From assembly GCA_016648135.1 (NCBI GenBank), contig JADDOH010002088.1, positions 1 to 64,000 of the forward strand: a stretch of DNA of 64,000 nucleotides. Reading direction: 5' to 3'. Every line of letters begins with the position of its first letter. Position 1 is the first letter of the stretch. The translations under genes were made by a program, and so were the position numbers. Source of the stretch: Agrypnia vestita. Its lineage: Eukaryota > Arthropoda > Insecta > Trichoptera > Phryganeidae. The notes beneath the pieces were generated by a model. That model was not told the DNA's origin. It did no database searches and was given only the letters and a program-made list of their open reading frames with translations. Shown piece after piece: positions 1-11,300 of the stretch.

Positions 1-593
1 AACAATTATCCAAAGGTACTATACCTAATTTTAAATTAATTTTGGGCGATCTTTTCTCGTGAATCATCCAATGAATCCTGTCTTTTGGCCGCGACTCTCC
101 GCGCACAGGGACGTATTAGCTCCCTCCGTTGCGGAATTTAAACATAATTTGTGACCATTTATTATTATTTTTATTGGCAGTAAGATTGATCCACAAAATA
201 ACTATGTTACATAGACAGTGAATATTCTCGAACAATATAATACTGGAAGAGTACTATTCGCTATAACACAATAAACTATTAATGTAAGTTAAAGTAAATT
301 TTTAAATTCAGTGGAAGATTTTTAAGATCGTTTTGCTTTTAAATTTTTTCCCAAAACAAAATAAATAAATAAATAAATAAACACACAGATACACACTCAC
401 ACAACCCACTATTGGACATGTTTTTATTATTCTTTTATCGATTGTATGTATGTGTTTTCGCGTAATTGGCCCAAAACTCTGTGCATCAATTATTGTCTTT
501 TCTTCAAAGATTGATTAATTATATGGCTGTAAGAAACCCAATAAATGAAAACAAATAAAACAAATAAGTAAATAAACCTCCAGTGCCGCAGGC

Positions 594-1374
594 AAGGCGT
601 CGGATTAATTCAGTGCTCATTCATTGCCAAGGCACTGGACGCCTCCGCTGATAACTATATACCGCTCACCATGTTCTTAGAGGTGTGTTGAAAGATTGCT
701 AGTATCTGTCGAATCGGTCTCAAGTAGTTGTCTGTATTTGTACGTTTATCATTATTACATGCTCTTGCTATATCCGTTCCACTTCACATTATTGTTCCTC
801 CCGTCTTCGAATTTCTATCACACTATGTTCTCCTATGTTTTTGGTACTTATATGCTTGCTTTTTACTTGCATTTACTCCTATATATATATGTTTCATTTA
901 TCCATCCATCTATAAGATCCCCATACGCTTTATCCTTTTATTTCATGTGTATATGGGCCGCAAATTCATATTATTTTATTTACAATATTCTTATCTAGAT
1001 TGTTGCGCGGTATGATTGATGATCCCCAAACTACGCAGAGCATCGGTTTGTATGCTCCTGACAATTACACTAGACATCGTCAGCATAGATCGTTTCACAT
1101 TCCAATATACAGGACCAACCTGCCGATGGTTATGCCTGTTGGAAGAGCCACAGCCATGCTGAACAAAATCGCTCTGGGTATTGATATAATCCATGTGTCT
1201 GAGGGGGTTTTCCGAAGCGGGACTCTCCTACACCTTTGACCAGATTTATGTTATTTTTAATTTATTAAATATTTTCATTTTTGATATATACTTCTAATAT
1301 GTATGCCTTAAACATTTGTTTGTCATGTACATATTATCATGAAATAAATTGAATTGAATTGAATTGAATTGAAT
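594..1374 (+). pseudogene. Decayed non-LTR retrotransposon (CR1/Jockey-like LINE) with (GAATT)n tail
   Basis: Two pieces of reverse-transcriptase ORF are visible on the + strand. Bases 595-682 read RQGVGLIQCSFIAKALD then ASADNYIPLTMFLE, which looks like the RT stretch leading into motif A (FLD..kAFD). Bases 1000-1239 read APDNYTRHRQHRSFHIPIYR, then TNLPMVMPVGRATAMLNKI, typical of the ORF2 C-terminus in this clade. The part between is deleted or scrambled. The element ends with five GAATT units at 1351-1374, a usual LINE tail. Confidence 0.6.
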
Positions 1375-2969
1375 ACACTTGTTCCAATTATGTTTTGTGG
1401 TTATTACTAGCAAACCCGGCGAAATCTGAGCTAGAATAGCCAATCGTATACACGTTACACGTCCTGTTGAAACTACGCTAACGTAGGGCAGGTTTGTAGT
1501 GATTACATAGTTAATATATTGTATCTATATTCGAGTATATTATTTTCTTGTCGTGCCATTAATATGCTTACACGTTATCGTTATCTCTTTCCTAAACGTA
1601 TATACCGTCATTGCACAATTACCTATCTGTTGTAAAAGCCTGAAGAGCGTTAGTCTACAGATAAATATAATAGAATTATAGTTAACTTTTCTATCTGCCT
1701 ACGTTATCCGATCCCCGCGAAACGAAAATAAATCATTATCCGCTCAGTTAAGGTCACCCCTCTGGTATATCGTATACGTTTTAATCCGTGTTATTACAAA
1801 TTATTTATGGGCGTTTTCCTCTCGCGATCCCCCGATTAGACCTGCCTTCCTTAGTTTTGCTCAATATTCTGCCTCTCTGTTGCACGGGGATCCACTCGAG
1901 ATGAAGATATACGGCTCTCAAACGATTTCAAAACCCGAGCAAAAAAAGTCAATAATTCAGAAACCTCGTGGAACTGTCAATATCATCGTCACCTTAGAGT
2001 AGACGTTAATCGGTTTTTTAACGGCCCTAAACGCAATAATCGCGACCCAAATCTACGAAAGCCGTGTTCAGTATTTTTTTTGGGAAGCACATGTGGACCG
2101 CTCGGACCGCGCCGATCGTCAACCATTTGTACCAAACGCGGCTTTACCACAAGATTAATATGTTTTATAAGAATTGAATATTAACTGCTCGTAACCTATA
2201 TCCGATCAATCGCTACTAACTCCCTCCCAATACTAGCGTTTCATCATTCCCAAATTTTTGTAGCTCCAATACTACGGCCAGTTTAGCTCAATTTTTCCCC
2301 GCGTAGCATTTAAATCATCTTAGAGTTCAAAAAAAAAATAAAAATAATATAATAAAAAAAAAAATCTATAGAAACAGGTGATTCATCACAAGTTTTTGTT
2401 ACTAGCTACGAGACACCCGCATATAAAACACAAGAACATTAACTCATGAACCAGAAATACAATTAAAAGTTTAATTACTCCTGTTTTTAATGTGTCGCAG
2501 TACTCTTAAATATAAATGAAATCTTATATTTCTTCATTTCAAGAATAACCCACGGTTGTATATCACCGTTACGAAATCAAATTAAGGCTATAAATTATGT
2601 GAGGAATAGACAGTGTTGCAGAACGTTGCTACGACTATGTATGTTCGTGTGGGGTAACCACCGAGACAATTTCAATATGAGAATACAGAGACGGATAAAC
2701 CATCCCATGTAACTTTGGTTAATGAAGACGGATGGTGACTTATTCGCAAACAAAGATTGTCGCTAAATTCGTAGTCGTATGTTGATGTTTTCACTTGACG
2801 CTTTGGAAACAAATTTTTGATATTGAGACACGAAGAGAAGTTTATTTTTAGTTTTAAAGGCAAACCGCTTCCTTTGTGTCGTCTCATATGATTTAAATTT
2901 TGCGTGTGAAAAATAATTGGTTAGCAAATATTAAAATAAATCGTTAATTTAACTGTGCAAACAATTTAG

Positions 2970-3045
2970 ATTTTTCAAGGAATCGAACCTGAAATCTTTT
3001 AATCTGTAATAAGCCATGATTTTCCAGTAGACATAACGGGTAATG
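2970..3045 (-). repeat. tRNA-derived SINE fragment
   Basis: Read on the - strand, a B-box-like stretch (CAGGTTCGATTCC) is preceded at the right distance by a tRNA-like segment. Too degenerate to be a functional tRNA. Confidence 0.35.
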
Positions 3046-3066
3046 CAACAAATTTACCATATTTCT

Positions 3067-3252
3067 GTGTATAAAAGAAAAGGCATCAATATCCAAAAAA
3101 ATTTAATGCAGTCATCGAGGATTAATAATAATTTATAATATACTGAATTAGAGATTTTATACGAGACATATCCTATAAATTTATAGAAAACATGATTTTA
3201 GAATGGATAGATATGTACAATCTAGAATTCAGTAAATTTTAAATTAGTAGTG
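3067..3252 (+). mobile_element. MITE family A, copy 1 (right end truncated)
   Basis: Starts with TATAAAAGAAAAGGCATCAA and contains the family core: GCAGTCATCGAGGATT, a GAATT..AGATTTTATA stretch, and TCTAGAATTCAGT. The right terminal repeat is missing. Confidence 0.7.
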
Positions 3253-5218
3253 TTTTCGCGTTTTTTCGTGAAAAAAGTAACGTGAATCCAAGTGAAGGTA
3301 ATCTTTTGAGCGTTTAAATATTTCGAAACTCATAGTCATATGACCAAAGAAACCTTGCTTTTAAAATATACTCGTATTTATATTTCTGTGATTTATGAAA
3401 AATGGAACCGATTCATAAGGTAAAAACTGCCCAATAATTTCATTTTTTAATGTTTATCCCCAAAACACATTGCTTATTTTATATGTATATTTAAAAAGAA
3501 TAACAATTAGCGATGTATGGAACCGTGATAATGTAACAGGCCCTAGTACTTGGACGGAAACGGTTACTTTAAAATTTAATTAGCATCATACCATAAAAAA
3601 TTATATAACCTTCTGTAATTCCCTTGATTCCAAACCACCTCAATTATTAATAATCTCATTTTATAGATTTTTTTTTTACCAGATTTTCAATCAATACATA
3701 TTAGCCTTATATAAAAATATATAATTGAGGCAACTTTACATCAAACCTGTTATAAAGGAATAAAGAAGAATATATATTATATTAACATTTTTTACACTAC
3801 ATCTCGTAGTTCCAAAATTGTATAGATACATATTTATATAAATTAATATTTCAAGCCAGCAAAAATGAATTAATATTTTTTTAAATAAAATAACACATTA
3901 ATTATAATGTTATTCCCGGAAGAAATAACTTTTGGTTAATGACCAGTAGATGAGATAAATATTTATGAGATTAAATTATCCTTTCAATGCATTGTACTGA
4001 ACATCTTGAGTTTTCGTAATTAAGAGAACGAAACAGTTCAAATTTATCTTAAGATTTATCGAAACATTCCGTGATTTTGAAGTTTCAATCCTTTAATTTG
4101 ATTTATATTGTTCATTTGAATTCGTTATTCCATGAAATTAATCCGTGTTCCTTACATAATGAAATGAGACGTTTTGATTATATTCCAAGTTTTACTAAAT
4201 TAAGTTTTGATTAAATTGAAATCGAGTGGCCAAGGGTTCTTGATCGAGTATCTGGTGATAGGAAAAGTGATAACGAAGTGAACTTATAATATGTTGGCCT
4301 ATAAATAATACTAGTTATCAAAACAACAAAAAAATGTTGTAGGTTCAGTATAACAGAGCGTTGGAGCCGAGGTTTAAATATGGGCTTCGGCTCCAGGCTC
4401 CGGATAAAACAATTCAGAACAAATGTATTTTTTTATATTACTGGCCGTAAACCCGTAAAATTAACCGGACATAATAATAATTAATAACGACCCTTGCGTG
4501 TTACCTGAACCACGCACTGATTGATGTGTCACATTCGGGCGCCCGGGTAATAAATATAAAAAAATTAGTAATTTGTAAAAGTAAAAAATTTGTAGTTGTA
4601 ACATACTAGTTATAAAGTCCCACAAATAAATAATCTAGAAATACTTGAAATTAGGAAAAGTGTTAATATTAATTCAAGTATAATAAATACCCAGACAAAA
4701 TTTACACTATTGAATATTTTTCCACTCAAGATTCCATCCCCTTCGGATGACATTCCATAATCAACACCTCCGACCCCTCCCCCCTTCTCTCAACATTCCC
4801 TTCACCGTAACACACTTGCATGGTGTATCGTTTTCAATTTTAGTACTTAAACAATCCTGAAGAAGAGAACATTGTTGTCGAAACATGTAGATTTTATATC
4901 TAATAAAGTGATGAAAACATATATCTACCCTTTACCTTTTCGCAATCTTAAATGGTTTACATGGCGAAATTGGTAATCACAGTTCACCGGATTTGAAAAG
5001 TTCCGCGTTCGTATCCAGGTCACCAAATATTTTTTGGAATGACGAATTATTTCTACGTATTTATATCTTTTTAATTGAATCATCTAATTTTTATTTTTAA
5101 AAATGCTTATTCTGTGAAATTAAGCCTACTGACATGAAGTCCCCGATCTATGGTTTAATAGGAAGAACTCTTAATTATGTTATATATGTACAGTATTTAA
5201 TATAATATATTTTTTTAG

Positions 5219-5311
5219 GTTATATCCCTCGAGGGTTGGACAGACATCATGTACTACGTCCAAGACGCTCACAGCTTTTGGGATTGGATATATTTCGTCC
5301 TTCTTATTGTG
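5219..5311 (+). CDS. Ca-alpha1T: Cav3 exon 1 (local numbering): domain I pore loop and start of IS6
   Basis: Thirty-one codons, phase 0 at both ends, flanked by a tttttttag acceptor and a gtaagaa donor. It encodes [20 protein letters not shown] followed by [11 protein letters not shown]. The glutamate in SLEGW is the domain I selectivity-filter residue of the EEDD ring of T-type channels. The segment ends inside the first turns of IS6. The preceding exon should encode the end of the domain I S5-P turret (a FDNIG-like stretch); nothing like it was found in bases 1-5218, so that intron is longer than 5.2 kb. Confidence 0.95.
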
Positions 5312-8300
5312 GTAAGAATTTTTATTGTAATACATTTTATTTTTTCTGAATATTAAATGTACAACAACAACCGTGCAATTGTACAACTTCACAAGAATAC
5401 ATGGACATCAAACCATGAACTAATCCGTAAATCATACGTGGCTCTATAGACGCATACTGAAAGTTTCCTGGGTGGGTAGAGTGACGAATATTGAAGTCGT
5501 CCAGCGTATGGAAAAATGCCGAGAAGTGCAACGGACAAGATAAGAAAGCTCTCTCGGACATATTAGGAGAGGACCAAAATACAGTCTAAACCAACTCATC
5601 ATCCAAAGAAAAATAAGTTGTAATAAAAAAAATTATTATTATAACAATATTATTCAAATGAAAGTATCCCATTATATTGTCAAGTAAATATATAATTTTT
5701 TAATCTACAACTCATGCTTCAATATTCTGAGTGCACATCATTAGGTCTATAATTTTTTTTTGTTTTTTAAAACGATTGGGTGAAAAATGTCGAGTCTCTT
5801 GTCGAACACATCGCTTAGATCTTGTTGATATGTTAGAGATTTGAGTGTATTAAATTATTAAACATAGCTGCATATTTTTAACGTAAGTGTAAAAAATAAA
5901 TTTGTGTTAAAACGTTGACGTTAGACGCTATATCAGCGAACAAAACATGGGTGTTCATTGCATTGCGGGATCGAGAACACCGCTGAGGAAGGGAATCCCC
6001 GCTCCAGAGCATGTTCCGGAACATGCTCCGGGATATATACCGGAAAATGAGCCGGGACGTGTGACGGGATGTGCTCCAAGACACGAGAAGGAATATCTGC
6101 CCCAACAACACGGAACAAAGACATTTATTAAATCGGGTATAGTGCCTAATGTACCGCTATAGCCGATGCGATTACGAGAAATATTCATCAAAATCTTTCG
6201 AGAACTCTAAAGAAATCGTCGTGGACAATTTTATTTATTTATTCAAGACAGAACATATTTTTAGAAGACTTTTCGGTAATGTTCATTTGTTTAGTCTTCC
6301 ACACTGCGACACAATGCCGACACACACAACATCAAATTCATTTTTCTACAGTTTCCCAACGATACTGATGGATTTAGCGGTATGTTGTAGAGATTATTTA
6401 AGACATCAATAAATTGGGTGAAAAACGTTAACTATGAGAGTTTCATTGCATTTTACTACTCAAGTTTTGAGAGTATCAGAATCTTTCATCGTAAAGTATT
6501 CGGTATTTAGTAAAAATTACATGGATTAGGTGTAAACAAAAATAATTAATTTGTTAGGTATTGCCAAATAAGCCGATGAGATGAGAAGAGTTAAAAGCTA
6601 TTTTGTTAAGCAAACACCCGATTTAAAAATTATTTTTATTTCTTAACTTTCAAAATGATTTATTTTATTATCTTAAGTAAGACGGGATGTAGAAGTATAA
6701 TGGTACATGAATGAAAAGAATAAACATTATCCGTGATTTGGTTCGCGAATTCAGAAAAGTTATTACTAGTCAGACAACGATGTTAGACTTTTAGAAGTTT
6801 GACCGATGTGTTTACAATTACGATCTCTGCATGAAATTTCGTAAAGTTATTATAAGTTCAGTACTAATATTGGGATAAAGAAATTTTGTTATTTTAGTAG
6901 ATATTAATAGTTTTTCATTTCAACTCAAATTTTACAATTTTTGATTTTTCAAATACCTCAATTACTGCAATTAAATCATATTTGTACTATGTAGACCATA
7001 AAGTGCGGGAAAAAATATTATTATTGCAGATCGTAAACCCCATCCCACCTTCATTTCAGTCTCCTCAAGAAATATTTTGCTATTAAACTTTATAATGTTT
7101 AATTTATAATGTTCTTTTATTTCCTCACTTATCTCTTGAGTCCTTAATCGTTCTCATTTCACTAGTAAATGGTAATCTAGAGAAATCATTTGCTTAATTT
7201 TTTAAATTAATTTTAATTTTAATTTGAGTTAATTTTAATTTAATTTTAATTTCACTTAAATTTCTTATTAAAAATCTTTTAAAATAAAATAAAATGCACA
7301 CGCAGGTGACACAGTCTTTTGACGGAACTTATCAATTTATATTAATTGCATCAAATCTTTTTACTCCTGAGCCAAAGAAGAAAAGAATGTTTGATTGTTT
7401 AGATGAATGAATCAGATCAAATATACAATTGTTTACATTAAGTCCCGACGCAGGATGATGCTCCTGAGATGAAGGGATTTGAAGACAAAGAAATTATGTT
7501 TAGATGAACTTTTCAGGTCAAAGAACGTATAAAATTGTCTGTTTAGTCCTCAGTCTCTCTGAAATAAAAAATATTTATATTCATTTTAATTTAGAGTATG
7601 TACAAAGCGCCAAACCACAAAAATGCGTTTTTGGAATTTATTGTAAGAAGTTCTTGTCAAATAAATTAATTCTTCAGTTAAGTTCTCAAATAAAATAATA
7701 CTTTTAAATGCAATTACGTGTGAAAAACTTTCGTCTTCAAAATGATCCTCATCTTAATTATTACTTGCGAAGGAACTAAATTAACTAATTTTTCCTCGGT
7801 TTCTGCACATTGTTTCGGTAGTTTAAGGTATAAAAGAACCATCCCCTTTTTATTACAATTTAATTACATTTTATAGTAATAAACAATATTTTATCCTTAT
7901 TTTAAAATATTCAAATAAGGGAAGTAATATTAATAAACTGTATACAATAATATATTTGATGTTCCTTTATCAAATCAATACAAATATATAATATCCATAA
8001 TTCAGAAATACAATACGTAACAAAAATATAAAGAGTGATATGAAATAATAAAAAAATAATACAAGACGGGAGAACATAAAAAAATTTAATAGAATTTTTC
8101 TATGCAAGACGCATGGTTTTCAAAGCCAATGAAATAAAAATTTATGGTAACGCTCCGAGTTTACAATAACGTTCAGTAATATTCAGGAAACAACTTTTGT
8201 CTGTCTAATTCATTTGTTTGATCTTTTATTCACGAATTCTACGGTTAAATTTCATCCTAAATTTATGAATTTACCTATCTAATAACATAAATATTGCACT

Positions 8301-11300
8301 GTAAGCTCGATTTTGAAAATCCGGGTAGCAATTAACATTGCAAACGGAGGCGTGGATTTTGGCAGCTCCAATGTATTATCTTTTACTTAAATACAGGAAA
8401 TAAACCGTATATCAAACCATCGATATCTATTTTGTTAATTTTCTAACACGTTTCAATATTTTACATCCATTATAGTAATTGAATAATCTATTGAAGTTAT
8501 AGGTATCGATTCTCTCAGATGCATCGTTTATATGACACGCCATCTATTAACGACGATTCACATTAATGCCACAATCGGGCCAGCCTTGCGGCTGCAGCTC
8601 CAGCGGGAGAATGGAGACATAAAATTTTATATCCCGTAAAGACGCGCTCGCATTCTCCGTACGTAATCTCTATCCAATCCAAAGACGAGCGCACTGCCAT
8701 GATGACATGAAATAGCCATTATTTCCTCTCTGAATACAAAAATTTATGTCATATCCGGAGGCTATTAAACGATAGAAAGGCTATGAAATAAATAATTAAT
8801 CAGAAAACTAGGTGCATAAAAACATTTATTAATGTGAAATTAATGTGTTGGTGAGTCTAGAAGGTTCCGGAAAAACCTGCTCTAAAACGTTCTGGAAAGA
8901 GAAGGTTCTAGAAAATTCCCGAAAATTCTTTAAGGTTCTAAACTGAGTGACGGAATGTGTCGGTGTGTCTAGAAGGTTCCTGTACATTCTATAAATTTTT
9001 TGAAGATTCTGGAAGGAGAATGTTCTAGAAGGTTCGCGAAAGTTCTATGACGATCCAAACAGTGTAGGTACTAAAAATCTACACGTGCGAAGCCGCGCGG
9101 GCACGGCTAGTGTTACTTATGTTATAATACCGACTGCTTCGCATAGGTACTATACTATATCGATTCTAAAGAGCATAGCAAAGATACATAAATAAATAAA
9201 TAGATACCTTGTTCAAGACCAAAATTCAGAATCAAATTGTCGGTTGGCAATATGTTGCTATATTCTGTTGAAGAGTAAACGATGAGAATACTTAACAAGA
9301 CAGACATTAGGTGGTCAATGAGTACCGCTGTGCAACCAATGAATTCGTTAGCAGATTTAACCCGTGAGTCTGGACGATGCTAGTTAAATGGATGACCATT
9401 GTTCGCTCGACCGCTGTCCTTACTAACCGTGTCCACAATGGCAGATGCTTTAGTGCCACCCACACACACCCAAATCATTATACCCACCATTTGATTACGG
9501 TAAACTCGTAGACTATTTGATTATGAATATAAATATGTCATGTCATATCAATATTCTTGCAATTTTAATACTAAACTAAACGCACGCATTCAATATTCTC
9601 ACGATATTAGATTAATTTTTAACATACTTATCGATTATTTAAAACATTATTTTTAAAAAAGTAACCCATAAAACCAAGTTTTTATTATACTCCCTTTCTT
9701 TGTAAAATATAACAACAATTAAAGACGAATTAAAACATATAACATAACACTAAACTTATAGTAATTTAATATATTCCTAAAATGTCAGATGTTATGAGCT
9801 TTGATAAGATACTTCATGCTTTGAAGATTAAATTCTAAAAACACTTGTCAGTCAATTTAGATTTACGAAATTCTAGTTAAGTTCCTATTATGTTACCGAC
9901 AGAGTAATTCAAATTTAGAAAATATTCCGCGACGTTATCGGGCGGCCGTTGCTAGTAATCAAACTTTGGTAATGATTCCAATTTGAAAAAAACATTAAAA
10001 TTTCTAAAAATCCGAAATTATACTATAATTATTAATTTTTTTAACGAAAATTTGATAGATCTTCTTGATTGTCGCCACGAGTCTGCTTGCAAAGTTTCAG
10101 CTCGATTGGATCACGGGAAAAGGGTCAAAAATCGATCCAAAGTTTTTTAGACGGAAAGCCGGCAAGCAAGCAAGCAGATTCCACGAGTTAATATAAAGGG
10201 AGTAACAAAACAAAACAAGTATATCAATATTCATATATATTTTCAAACTAAGCTTAACACTTTTTATGCTATGAAAATTTAACGATATTTTAATAAGCAG
10301 GTATGTTCCAAAAACACAGTTACTGGATTTTGTTTCCAGAGGGATTATTAATTAATTAAGATATATTATAGAAGTCTCACAGAGACGAAGCTATGAATAT
10401 GAGTAACGTCTGTGGAGGTCTTTTTATACGATGGCCCAGGGCTAAGAACCTGTATGAGCTGAGTTAAGTGATCACTCTGCATAATGCAACGTTCACCAAT
10501 TCCAGCGTAAGAACACCAACACATTATCAAATTTTTGAAAGTTCTATATATGTTCAAATCTGAGAATATTTCGTTTTATTTTAATTGACTATTCTAGAGA
10601 CATCTGTCGTTTTTTCTGCATAGATTTTCGCAGCTGGTAAAGATACCTCTACATTTCATTTATAAGCAATATACTTTTTCATTTTTAAAATTTTGATAAT
10701 GTGTGGTTGCTCTTACGATGGAATTAGTGAACATTGCACTGTTTAGAGCAGGGGCGTGCAGTGAGAACATTGAATAATGACATTTACGTAAGCATATACA
10801 TAGATATAAAATCGAATGAAAAGGTATATCTCGTAATATTTCTATCATAATTTTTATCATATTGTTCGAATTATATATTGTTCGAATATGTGTTTTTTTT
10901 ATAAAATATTTGTCTGCATAAAATTCATGCTTCAATGTACTCACTGCACGCGCCTGGTGTAGAATAATCACTTAAGCCAGCTCATACAAGTTGTAGGCCC
11001 TGGGCCATCGTATAAAAAGACTTCCACACACGTTTCTTATATTCATAGCCTCTATAATTTATCTTAATAAAAATTGAACTATTTTGCTGGAATGTGGCTC
11101 GACCTCCCGACCGCTAAATCACTAGATGAAAGTCTTAACCACTCTACGAATGATGGATACTAATATTTTTTTTAATTATATAATTATCAGTGGTATAGAA
11201 GCACAGTTTCACATGAGTTCATCAGAATAACAAGGACTCGTGTATAGCGGAGGAGTATGTCTGTGTGTGTGAGTATAGACACACTTCTAACAACTTATTC

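Larger units (their letters stand above)
1..5218 (+). other. 3' part of the upstream intron
   Basis: No Cav3 exon is visible here. It holds a LINE relic (594-1374), a SINE-like piece near 2970, one MITE copy (3067-3252) and a short (TAAA)n run at 361-381. Bases 1380-2330 are less AT-rich with no pattern I recognise. Around 4855-4900 there is a TCCTGAAGAAGAG...GTCGAAAC motif like the arms of the foldbacks at 52096 and 61768. Confidence 0.6.

Noticed and set aside
595..682. Candidate upstream Cav3 exon with acceptor and donor
   Set aside because: The peptide (ALDASADNYIPLTMFLE) does not match the domain I turret expected before VISLEGW and reads as a reverse-transcriptase fragment.
4950..5040. 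Possible SINE (TGGCGAAATTGGTAA and CGCGTTCGTATCC)
   Set aside because: The two boxes are loosely placed and no shared SINE body follows; evidence too thin.
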